Shown: positions 1-5,115 of the stretch, in pieces
Position numbering within the stretch: the first letter of the stretch is position 1
How the letters are laid out: each line of letters begins with the position of its first letter
Assembly: GCA_025454185.1 (NCBI GenBank)
Contig: JALOOY010000180.1
Span: forward strand, 1 to 5,115
Direction: 5' to 3'
DNA length: 5,115 nt
Source of the DNA: Thermodesulfobacteriota bacterium
Lineage (GTDB): Bacteria; Desulfobacterota; RBG-13-43-22
Made by a program: the position numbers and the translations under genes
The notes under the pieces: model-generated
The model's input: the letters and a program-made list of their open reading frames with translations, nothing else
The model's database searches: none
Told to the model about the DNA's origin: nothing

Positions 1-111
1 GAGGACGGCCAGGTCCTCCTGAATGCGCAGATAGCCGTACTCATAGACGAGTCCCGCCGCCAGCAGGAGGATGAGCGGCACGGCGGCCAGCAGGATCTTA
101 CTTTTGGACAA
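1..111 (-). CDS. gspM: Probable type II secretion protein GspM (partial, C-terminus outside window)
   Basis: Thirty-seven codons are open from a TTG at 111 to the window edge. The peptide begins MSKSKILLAAVPLILLLAAG: a short basic N-terminus, then a hydrophobic helix at about 6-23, then a polar segment (YEYGYLRIQEDLAVL) that looks like the start of a coiled region. This is the layout of GspM and of its type IV pilus counterpart PilO: cytoplasmic stub, one membrane helix, coiled coil, periplasmic ferredoxin-like domain. GspM partners GspL in the inner-membrane platform, and gspM normally follows gspL. The start lies 4 nt past the gspL stop with a well-spaced AGGAG. The identification rests mainly on position, since the conserved periplasmic domain is outside the window. 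A PilO-type protein annotated under another name is equally compatible. Confidence 0.72.
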   Translation of the reverse strand, partial: MSKSKILLAAVPLILLLAAGLVYEYGYLRIQEDLAVL

Positions 112-115
112 GGCC

Positions 116-1603
116 CTACTCCTGTTCCATCTTGATTTGAAACCGGTCCTGATTCAGCTTGGGATCCCGGTAGGTAGGCGAAGCGAACTCCACCTTCTTG
201 AAAAACCGGGAGGCCTCCAGTTTGGGTACCAGCAGGGTGGCCGACGGGGCATAGCCTTCGATATTGATCTGGTTCTCGGAAATACGCAAGCGGGTCAGCC
301 AGGAATCCTTGGGGATGATCTGGGTCAGTTCCCTGAGAAACCCGATGGTCATCTGTCGGGCATTTTTGAAATCGCTGATCATGTCCCGCTCCCGGTTCAG
401 ACCCTCCATTTCCTTTTTCAGGGTTTCGACCTTTTTTACCTCTCCCTTGGTCTGGGCGATCTGTTTGTCGATCAGGGCCAGCCGCCTTGTTTCCATCTGC
501 ACCGGGATGACCCAATAGATCCCGATCAAAGCGGCCAGGACCAGCACCAGGGGGATCGTCAGCCAGAAAGGGGTTCGCACCCGGGCACGCTTCCCCCGGG
601 TCAGCAGGTTGACCCCGCCGGCCTTGTTCCAGAGAAAAGACAACAGCCCGCCCAGGGCCGTAAAAGGAACTTCCTGGGGTCGTTCCAGATTCAGCCGCAG
701 GTCCGTCTCATCCAGAAAAGCGACCGGCCGGTTCAGCCGGATTTTCAGCAGTTCCCTTAAGGCCGGATTCCTGTCGACCAGATGAATAAGCAGGGGCCGG
801 GAGGGATCGGCGACTTCCGGGTCGGGTTCCAGGGCCGCCGTCTCTTCCAGCACCTGGTCCACCTTCTCCCCGTTTCCGCTGCCCTGAAAATTTCCCGTCA
901 GGGAGGCGGCGACGGCCCCCTGACGAAACAGCCCCCCTTCGTAACCTTTTTCCCTAAGCTCAAAAAAAATCGTTTCCCCTGCTGGGCCGACATAACGGTG
1001 GAGGCATTCCAGCCCCACCAGGTGGGTGGTGATCCCGGCAACCCGCAGCCCCTTTTCACGAAAAGCCGCCAGGTAGGGGTCGAGCCGATCGATCCGTCCG
1101 GCGATGATCAGCAGACGCAGGCGCCCCTCCTCCTCGGACAGGATCCGATAATCGAAGTAAACCTCGTCCGGGTTGAAGGGGGTGAGGCGGTCCATCTCAT
1201 AGGCCACCACGTCGCTCAGGTTTTCCCGGACGGTGGCCGGAAACTCCGCGGTTTTGATAATGACCCAGGATTTGGGCACCGACAGGACTATGTCCGTCCG
1301 AATGGCCTTTTTCCCGGTGAGGTACACGGCCACGGCGGAGGCCAGCCATTCGGCGGAGGCCGGGCCCTCCTCTTCGGGCCTCAGGCGGCGGTGATCCAGG
1401 ACTTTGATCCGCGAGAGGAACCGGCTGCCCAGGCAAACGGAGGCGCCCTCCGGGTCGATGGCCACCCCCAGGATCTTGCGAAAGGCGATCAGGTCATCGG
1501 CCGGACTCAAGGCCAGCACCCGCCAAAGCGAGCGACCGCCGCGGCCGGCGACGGCGCCGGCCCGGGCCAGGTTTCCGCTTAGGGATTCGACGAAAGCTGT
1601 CAT
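116..1603 (-). CDS. gspL: Type II secretion inner-membrane protein GspL, PilM-PilN-like architecture
   Basis: GspL is a bitopic inner-membrane protein that recruits the GspE ATPase by its cytoplasmic domain and pairs with GspM by its periplasmic one. The 495-residue protein is longer than the roughly 400 of enterobacterial GspL. Residues about 45-325 look like the actin-like PilM/GspL cytoplasmic fold: GVAIDPEGASV at the start, IVLSVPKSWV at 105-114, and YEMDRLTPFNPDEVYFDY at 135-152. The nucleotide-loop region reads DPEGASV, degenerate relative to actin-like ATPases. One membrane helix lies at about 346-367 with Arg/Lys-rich flank before it, then a coiled coil at 370-410. A PilN-like domain (about 414-492) follows, with the pattern FLRELTQIIPKDSWLTRLRI, an INIEGYA turn and a SRFFKKVEF strand. 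Residues 1-44 precede the domain. The ATG at 1603 is 6 nt after the gspK stop, but the best GGAGG (1621-1625) is 17 nt upstream, so the exact start is less sure; GTG or TTG codons near residues 29-32 are alternatives. Confidence 0.9.
   Translation of the reverse strand: MTAFVESLSGNLARAGAVAGRGGRSLWRVLALSPADDLIAFRKILGVAIDPEGASVCLGSRFLSRIKVLDHRRLRPEEEGPASAEWLASAVAVYLTGKKAIRTDIVLSVPKSWVIIKTAEFPATVRENLSDVVAYEMDRLTPFNPDEVYFDYRILSEEEGRLRLLIIAGRIDRLDPYLAAFREKGLRVAGITTHLVGLECLHRYVGPAGETIFFELREKGYEGGLFRQGAVAASLTGNFQGSGNGEKVDQVLEETAALEPDPEVADPSRPLLIHLVDRNPALRELLKIRLNRPVAFLDETDLRLNLERPQEVPFTALGGLLSFLWNKAGGVNLLTRGKRARVRTPFWLTIPLVLVLAALIGIYWVIPVQMETRRLALIDKQIAQTKGEVKKVETLKKEMEGLNRERDMISDFKNARQMTIGFLRELTQIIPKDSWLTRLRISENQINIEGYAPSATLLVPKLEASRFFKKVEFASPTYRDPKLNQDRFQIKMEQE
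119..123 (-). promoter_or_regulatory. Ribosome binding site deciding a TTG start for gspM
   Basis: On the minus strand AGGAG lies directly before the gspL stop TAG and 7 nt before a TTG at 111. This ideal spacing, and the membrane-helix sequence that follows, choose TTG as the gspM start. Confidence 0.75.
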
Positions 1604-1609
1604 GACGGT

Positions 1610-2614
1610 TTATTCGGCATCCTCCACTTCCCTTTTGATTATAACCGGATTTTTATAATAAAGATACCGGTATCGTTTGTCCCCCTCTATTTGAATCTTG
1701 GCCCGGATACCGTAGCCGCTTTGATTGCTCCGCTGATACCCGACGGACTCTATGGTATACACGGAACTGCCCACCACGGAAATATAAGGGCTGACCTGGG
1801 CCAGGGCCTCCCCCAGGAGCCCGGATATTTCCTGGATATTCTTGATCTCCCGCTCGGTCCGGTAGGCGATGAGCCCTTCCACCAGCTCCGCGGTCATGCC
1901 GGGCAGGGCCAGCAGGACCGCCGGGGACGCGGCATTGATGTTGATTTTATTGGTCCGGCCCTGCACGGTCAGCAGGTCGATCAAACCCGTTTTGCGGTCC
2001 TGGCCGTAAAGAATTTCCGGGGTCAGGCCCTTGACCAGGAGGAGTTCCTCCACGGTTTCGAAATTCCCGTTCCGGGCCTTGTAGGGATTCGGCAGGGACT
2101 GATAATAATCGTTCTCCGCCCCGTTGAGCCTATGGAAGTCATCCGGGTCCTTCCAGTCCAGGATAGCATCCACGATGGCATCGATGGACCGCTCCTTGTC
2201 CTCCGCCGCGAAGTCCAGGTTGGTCAACAGGTTGCGCAGAATGGCTTCCGCAGCCAGGTTCAGGTCGATCTTCCCGGACTCGTCGATGAGGCGCACCCGG
2301 TAACTGCCTTTCCCCAGGGTGCCGATATAGGCCGTGCCGTCGATCCGCCAGGGATCGAGGCCTTCGTCTTCCAGGGCCAGCGGGTTCTGCTTCCGGTAAA
2401 ACAATTCCATGATGGCCCGTTCCAGGCCCGCCTCGGCCAGGAACTTGTTTTCCCAGCCCTCCTTAAAGGCCCGGCTGGAAAAGGTCTCCGTTCTGGCCAT
2501 ATAGGAAAAGGAAAAGACGATGACCATGAGGATGGTCAGCACCCAGAGCACCACCAGCAGGGCTATGCCCCTTTGCCCCCCCGGCAATCCGGGTCTTTTC
2601 TCCAGGCTGTTCAT
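1610..2614 (-). CDS. gspK: Type II secretion minor pseudopilin GspK (pseudopilus tip)
   Basis: GspK is the largest minor pseudopilin. In known structures it caps the pseudopilus, its extra alpha-helical domain preventing further addition at the tip, and it binds calcium. The protein has 334 residues, normal for the family. The leader ends GGQRG, with predicted cleavage after Gly16 and a mature start IALLVVLWVLTILM. Mature position 5 is Val rather than Glu, which is the expected GspK peculiarity. Diagnostic segments follow: AEAGLERA at 60-67, DESGKIDLN at 111-119, DWKDPDD at 153-159, the NPYKARNGNFETVEELLLVKG stretch starting at 176, and a helix-hairpin-helix-like ININAASPAVLLALPGM from 224. 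These identify GspK firmly and mark the operon as T2SS rather than type IV pilus. The ATG at 2614 overlaps the gspJ stop as ATGA, with only a weak Shine-Dalgarno, so translation is probably coupled. Confidence 0.96.
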   Translation of the reverse strand: MNSLEKRPGLPGGQRGIALLVVLWVLTILMVIVFSFSYMARTETFSSRAFKEGWENKFLAEAGLERAIMELFYRKQNPLALEDEGLDPWRIDGTAYIGTLGKGSYRVRLIDESGKIDLNLAAEAILRNLLTNLDFAAEDKERSIDAIVDAILDWKDPDDFHRLNGAENDYYQSLPNPYKARNGNFETVEELLLVKGLTPEILYGQDRKTGLIDLLTVQGRTNKININAASPAVLLALPGMTAELVEGLIAYRTEREIKNIQEISGLLGEALAQVSPYISVVGSSVYTIESVGYQRSNQSGYGIRAKIQIEGDKRYRYLYYKNPVIIKREVEDAE

Positions 2615-3360
2615 GGTTTTTTCGGGGTCCCGCCGGTCGTTGCCGGAGCCGGTACCGGGGCCGGAGCCAGGCCGGGGACTCCGGGCTGGCCGCCGGGGGA
2701 AACCGCAGCGGCCGCTCCGCCCCGGCCCCGCAAGGGGATGATCCAGGTCCAGTCCTTCCGGTTAAGCCGGAAAAAGAAACGAACCTTTTCCAGTTTTTCG
2801 GAAGTGGCCAAATCTTCGCCCTCGGCCCACTCCTCCACCCAGTTGCCCGGATTGTCCCGGGGGTCCTGGGAGGTATCCCGGACGAAATATTCAAAGCGGA
2901 TCTCTTCCAGGTTCTCCAACATCCGGGTTTCCCGCCGGTTTTCCTGGCCTATAATATTTTCCCGGGCCAGGAGGGACCAGCGGCCGTCCGCCTGCGGGTC
3001 GGCCCGGTAGCCGGCCACCACGAAGCCCTTTTCACCCCCCCAGATGGAATAGTTGGTGGCGAAATCCAGGGCGGTCCGCCCCCCCCGGAAGTAGTATTTT
3101 TTTTCGCCGTTTTCTTCGTAAGAGAGCAGGACCTCGGATTCGATCTGGGCTTCGATCAAATTGACGGCGTTGCGGATCCGCTCCAGGGCCTCCACTTTTT
3201 TCTCCCCGGACTCCACCGAGCGGAACCCGAGCCGGAGGGCACCCATAATCACCAAAAAAACCAGGGATAGTATCATGATGGAGAGCAGGAGCTCGAGCAG
3301 GGTGAATCCGCCTCGAGCAGAGGGCGGAAACGAAACCGGAGCGCCGGCGTGCCAACCCAT
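2611..3360 (-). CDS. gspJ: Type II secretion minor pseudopilin GspJ
   Basis: GspJ is a minor pseudopilin of the pseudopilus tip, associating with GspI and GspK. The protein has 249 residues. An 18-residue leader ends in SARGG, cleavage is predicted after Gly18, and the mature chain begins FTLLE with Glu5 at residue 23. The hydrophobic helix covers about 19-40, and a charged helix follows (VESGEKKVEALERIRNAV). The C-terminal domain contains the ARENI segment, LENLEEIRFEYFV at 148-160 and a final strand pair (EKVRFFFRLNRKDWTWIIPL, 191-210), which fit the GspJ fold. Residues 211-249 form a low-complexity Gly/Ala/Pro tail that goes beyond the usual domain end and is probably disordered. The ATG at 3360 shares its A with the gspI stop (TAATG) and has a good upstream AAGGA. 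The stop overlaps gspK by ATGA. The gene contains several runs of seven or eight identical bases, but its frame is intact. Confidence 0.93.
   Translation of the reverse strand: MGWHAGAPVSFPPSARGGFTLLELLLSIMILSLVFLVIMGALRLGFRSVESGEKKVEALERIRNAVNLIEAQIESEVLLSYEENGEKKYYFRGGRTALDFATNYSIWGGEKGFVVAGYRADPQADGRWSLLARENIIGQENRRETRMLENLEEIRFEYFVRDTSQDPRDNPGNWVEEWAEGEDLATSEKLEKVRFFFRLNRKDWTWIIPLRGRGGAAAAVSPGGQPGVPGLAPAPVPAPATTGGTPKKP
3079..3104. repeat. Paired homopolymer runs (C8 and T8 on the plus strand) inside gspJ
   Basis: C8 at 3079-3086 and T8 at 3097-3104 are only 10 bp apart, and another C7 lies at 3035-3041. On the coding strand they are G and A runs encoding parts of ENGEKKYYFRGG and its surroundings. 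Runs of this length are slippage-prone in general; here the reading frame is open through all of them. Confidence 0.85.
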
Positions 3361-3899
3361 TAAAGTTCCTTCTCCATCAGCTTCAGGGTCTGAAAATTGA
3401 GGGACCGCTCCCGGTTACCCCGGTTCCAGCGCACGGTCAGGTCCACCTCCAGGAGCCGCACCGGCAGCAGATCGGTCCGGTCCGCCAGGGCCTCCCTGAC
3501 GGCGATCTCCAGGCGGTAGCCTTCGGGAGAAATTTCGCTCCAGGCCCTCTCGCTCAATTCCCGGTCGTCGAGCAGTTCCCGCAGGCGGGCCGCGGCCCGC
3601 AGGGAAACCTCCACGTAATTTTCCGAAGCCGAAAGGGCCTGGAGATTGGCCGAAAACAATTGAAAGACCACGGTCACGGCGAGGCCCAGGACGGCCAGGG
3701 CCACCAGGACCTCCAGAAGAGTGAAGCCCCGTCGATCGGGAAGGCTTTTATAACGGAAAGACGACCCTCGAACGCCCAACAGCGAACGTCCAACAGCGAA
3801 TATTGAAATATTTGCCCTGGGTTTGGCAGTTACTTCGCTGTTCGCTGTTCGCTGTTCGCTGTTCGCTGTTCGTCTTTGTCTCGCAGATATCCGCTTCAC
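3360..3899 (-). CDS. gspI: Type II secretion minor pseudopilin GspI with an unusually long, repeat-bearing leader
   Basis: GspI is the minor pseudopilin that, in characterised systems, forms the tip complex with GspJ and GspK. The core starts at DRRG followed by FTLLEVLVALAV: cleavage is predicted after Gly58, Glu63 is the conserved mature Glu5, and the hydrophobic helix spans about 59-80. The mature part is 121 residues, normal for the family, and ends with a beta strand pattern (VDLTVRWNRG, then LNFQTLKLMEKEL) typical of GspI. The start is GTG at 3899, in a GTGA overlap with the gspH stop, which implies translational coupling. The odd part is the leader: 58 residues instead of the usual 5-20. 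Residues 10-22 read RTANSEQ-RTANSE, encoded by a 7-bp tandem repeat, and residues 34-43 are encoded by a related 14-bp repeat in the opposite orientation. Without this DNA the leader would be short, roughly MKR joined to a few residues before RRG. A TTG at 3779 could give an 18-residue leader, but has no convincing ribosome binding site. Confidence 0.88.
   Translation of the reverse strand: MKRISARQRRTANSEQRTANSEVTAKPRANISIFAVGRSLLGVRGSSFRYKSLPDRRGFTLLEVLVALAVLGLAVTVVFQLFSANLQALSASENYVEVSLRAAARLRELLDDRELSERAWSEISPEGYRLEIAVREALADRTDLLPVRLLEVDLTVRWNRGNRERSLNFQTLKLMEKEL
3367..3375 (-). promoter_or_regulatory. Ribosome binding site for gspJ
   Basis: Reading the minus strand, GGAGAAGGA lies in the last codons of gspI, with AAGGA ending 6 nt before the ATG at 3360. 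It supports this start, and the TAATG junction also allows coupled re-initiation. Confidence 0.7.
3773..3800. repeat. Two tandem copies of a 14-bp unit related to the heptanucleotide repeat
   Basis: The plus strand shows CGCCCAACAGCGAA (3773-3786) followed by CGTCCAACAGCGAA (3787-3800), differing at one base, with a partial copy (CGAA) just before. The shared AACAGCGAA part is the reverse complement of the repeat at 3834-3872, so the two arrays face each other. It encodes residues 34-43 of the GspI leader. Confidence 0.9.
3834..3872. repeat. Heptanucleotide tandem repeat, (TTCGCTG)5 plus TTCG
   Basis: Five perfect head-to-tail copies of TTCGCTG (plus strand) are followed by a partial TTCG. 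On the coding strand of gspI this reads CGAACAG repeated and encodes a 7-residue period (RTANSEQ). It lies in codons 10-22, inside the part of GspI removed by the prepilin peptidase. Seven is not a multiple of three, so gain or loss of one or two copies would shift the frame, while three copies would keep it. Confidence 0.95.
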
Positions 3900-4354
3900 C
3901 GCACCACCGTCGCGCCCAGGATGGGGTCGATCTGAATCTGAAGCGACCTCTTTTTACTGGACAACTGGAACAGGCCGCCCTCCAGTCCCCGGTTGGGTTC
4001 CAGGACCAGCCGGTATTGCCCGTGCTCGATCTCGCCCTGGTAGGGGTCCAGCACCTTCAGGGTAACCTGGGCCGGGATCTTTTTCCGGCCGTAGCCTTCC
4101 AGACCGTACTCGCGTCCGTCCAGGTCGAAGGAAACCACCTGGCGGCTGTCGTGGATCTTGGTCAACGCCCGGGCCTGGCGGATGGTGGCGGACATCTCCC
4201 GGGCCGTGGCCTGCAGCCGGCCGGCCGCCAGGGCCTGGGCGAAAAACATGGCCGTCAGCCCCAGGATCAGGGTCCCCAGAAAAAGGACGATCATCAACTC
4301 GATCAGGGTAAATCCCCAGGGGTCCCGCGGTTTTTTCTTCCGAGGAGGGTTCAT
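3896..4354 (-). CDS. gspH: Type II secretion minor pseudopilin GspH
   Basis: This is a minor pseudopilin, made as a prepilin, cleaved and N-methylated by the prepilin peptidase, and placed near the tip of the pseudopilus. From the ATG at 4354 it has 152 residues. The leader is short and basic (MNPPRKKKPRDPWG), cleavage is predicted after Gly14, and the mature protein begins FTLIE with Glu5 of the mature chain (residue 19). A hydrophobic helix runs to about residue 40. The following ATAREMSATIRQARALT segment and the beta-rich C-terminal part, ending near IDPILGATVV, resemble the GspH/FimT fold. The conserved glycine and calcium-loop region of the major pseudopilin GspG is not seen, so I call it GspH although it directly follows gspF. 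A TTG at 4357 is an alternative start three bases upstream. I prefer the ATG because its A is shared with the gspF stop (TGATG), which suits coupled re-initiation; no good Shine-Dalgarno is visible. The stop overlaps gspI by GTGA. Confidence 0.88.
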   Translation of the reverse strand: MNPPRKKKPRDPWGFTLIELMIVLFLGTLILGLTAMFFAQALAAGRLQATAREMSATIRQARALTKIHDSRQVVSFDLDGREYGLEGYGRKKIPAQVTLKVLDPYQGEIEHGQYRLVLEPNRGLEGGLFQLSSKKRSLQIQIDPILGATVVR

Positions 4355-5115
4355 CAAAAAGGCAATTCGGTGATGCTGAAGATGGCAATCAACATGGAAA
4401 GGACGATAAAGCCGATGACCAGGCCCATGCCCAGGATCAGGGCCGGTTCCATGAGGCTTACAAACCGTTTGACCGCAATGCGCAGGCTCTTTTCATAGGT
4501 GTTGGCCACCTTCATGAGCATGGCATCCAACTGGCCCGTTTCCTCGCCCACCTTGATCATGGACAGGGCCAGGGGCGGAAGGACCCGGGCCGCACTCAGC
4601 GGCAGGGCGATCCCTTTGCCCTCTTTCACGCCTTTGGTAACGCCGTCGATGGCCGCGGCCATGACCCGGTTGCCGATCACGTCCTTGGCGTTGGTCAAGG
4701 CCTGCAGCAGGGGCACGCCGCTGCGCAACAGGGTCCCCAGGGTCCGGCAGAAGCGGGCGGTCTCCAGCTTGGTAACCAGGTCCCGGAGTGCCCGCAGTTT
4801 AAAGCGGTCCCATTGAAGCCGGCCGGAGGGACTGCGGATGTACCGGCGGAACAGATAGACGGACAGGGCCGTCGCCAGACCCGCCGCCCACCAGAAGTCT
4901 TGCAGGACCTGGCTGACCGCCAGCAGGATTTTGGTCGGCAGGGGCAGGGCCCCTCCCAGTTCGGCGAAGATCACGGAAAACTTGGGCAGCACGTAGGTGA
5001 GCAGCACGATGACGGAAAGGCCCCCGGTGCCCAGGAGGATCAGGGGATAGATCAGGGAGGAGACCACACTGTCCCGCAGTTCCTTGGTGGTCTCCAGAAA
5101 TTCGTTCAGTTTTTC
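4354..5115 (-). CDS. gspF: Type II secretion inner-membrane platform protein GspF (partial, N-terminus outside window)
   Basis: GspF is the polytopic inner-membrane protein of the T2SS platform, thought to couple the GspE ATPase to pseudopilus assembly. The open frame continues to the window edge, so only the last 253 residues are present; the family is usually about 400, so roughly 150 N-terminal residues are missing. Visible here are a membrane segment at about 20-44 of the fragment, a second at about 74-90, and a third near the C-terminus at about 222-247. Between the last two is the second T2SSF domain, with FCRTLGTLLRSGVPL at 122-136 and the family hallmark VGEETGQLD at 189-197. An internal GTG (5067) could be taken as a start, but the upstream in-frame residues (EKLNEFLETTKELRDS) match the normal GspF sequence before the first membrane helix, so it is not the real start. 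The stop TGA overlaps the gspH ATG. The paralogue PilC of type IV pili is excluded by the neighbours. Confidence 0.95.
   Translation of the reverse strand, partial: EKLNEFLETTKELRDSVVSSLIYPLILLGTGGLSVIVLLTYVLPKFSVIFAELGGALPLPTKILLAVSQVLQDFWWAAGLATALSVYLFRRYIRSPSGRLQWDRFKLRALRDLVTKLETARFCRTLGTLLRSGVPLLQALTNAKDVIGNRVMAAAIDGVTKGVKEGKGIALPLSAARVLPPLALSMIKVGEETGQLDAMLMKVANTYEKSLRIAVKRFVSLMEPALILGMGLVIGFIVLSMLIAIFSITELPF

Larger units (their letters stand above)
3773..3872. repeat. Composite inverted-repeat element with potential long hairpin in the gspI leader
   Basis: The 14-mer pair (3773-3800) and the 7-mer array (3834-3872) are in inverted orientation around a 33-bp spacer. The innermost arms AACAGCGAA (3792-3800) and TTCGCTGTT (3834-3842) are exact 9-bp complements, and further copies offer alternative registers for pairing. 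The spacer starts with an AT-rich small palindrome (AATATTGAAATATT, 3799-3812). In RNA the arms could pair just downstream of the gspI start codon and affect its translation. This is inferred from sequence only. Confidence 0.65.

Noticed and set aside
782..1582. Plus-strand open frames antisense to gspL (also 71-760)
   Set aside because: They mirror the gspL codons, show no family signature and have no convincing ribosome binding site or promoter; gspL has clear membrane and domain features on the other strand.
1691..3010. A 439-codon open frame on the plus strand, antisense to gspK and gspJ
   Set aside because: It is an antisense shadow of two firmly identified genes in GC-rich DNA; its translation is low-complexity, rich in Gly, Gln, Pro and His, with no recognisable domain, and it crosses the gspJ/gspK junction.
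3773..3872. CRISPR array
   Set aside because: The units are 7 and 14 bp with no spacers between copies, and they lie within a coding frame.
3773..3872. Rho-independent terminator between gspH and gspI
   Set aside because: The inverted arms are far apart and no T-run follows on the minus strand; the position is inside an operon and inside the gspI reading frame.
3896..4354. Assignment of this gene as the major pseudopilin GspG
   Set aside because: Position after gspF suggests it, but the GspG-typical segment with aligned Tyr, Pro and Thr residues after the helix is absent, and the ATAREMSATIRQARALT pattern fits GspH/FimT.
4355..4357. TTG as the gspH start
   Set aside because: It is only one codon upstream of an ATG that forms a TGATG coupling junction with gspF, so the ATG is the simpler choice; the protein differs by one residue.
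3803..4498. Plus-strand open frame beginning with AVRCSLF repeats
   Set aside because: The repeated peptide is only the opposite-strand reading of the heptamer array, and the rest is antisense to gspH and gspF.

Overview
The window is a single stretch of a type II secretion system (T2SS, general secretion pathway) operon. Every gene lies on the minus strand, so transcription runs from position 5115 down to position 1. In transcription order the genes are gspF (5' end cut by the window edge), gspH, gspI, gspJ, gspK, gspL and gspM (3' end cut by the window edge). This is the canonical gsp order, except that the major pseudopilin gene gspG is absent from its usual place between gspF and gspH. 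No non-coding gap exceeds a few bases. Four junctions overlap (TGATG, GTGA, TAATG, ATGA), and gspK-gspL and gspL-gspM are separated by 6 and 4 nt. This points to one translationally coupled transcript. No promoter or terminator is visible.

The products fit together as follows. GspF is the inner-membrane platform protein. GspH, I, J and K are the four minor pseudopilins, each with a prepilin-peptidase site and a hydrophobic N-terminal helix. In known systems they prime the pseudopilus and form its tip. GspL and GspM form the inner-membrane assembly platform that ties the GspE ATPase to the pseudopilus. GspL here looks like a PilM-like cytoplasmic domain, one membrane helix, a coiled coil and a PilN-like periplasmic domain.

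The DNA is GC-rich, and the operon style and GspL architecture suggest a Gram-negative bacterium, most likely a deltaproteobacterium in the broad sense (Desulfobacterota or relatives). That placement is an inference. It is supported mildly by a heptanucleotide repeat that I recall, without having checked, from many genomes of that group.

The most unusual feature is in the 5' end of gspI. Five and a half copies of a 7-bp unit (3834-3872) face two copies of a related 14-bp unit (3773-3800) in inverted orientation across a 33-bp spacer. The composite sits entirely inside the cleavable leader and stretches it to about 58 residues. Because 7 is not a multiple of 3, a change in repeat number would usually shift the frame of this minor pseudopilin.
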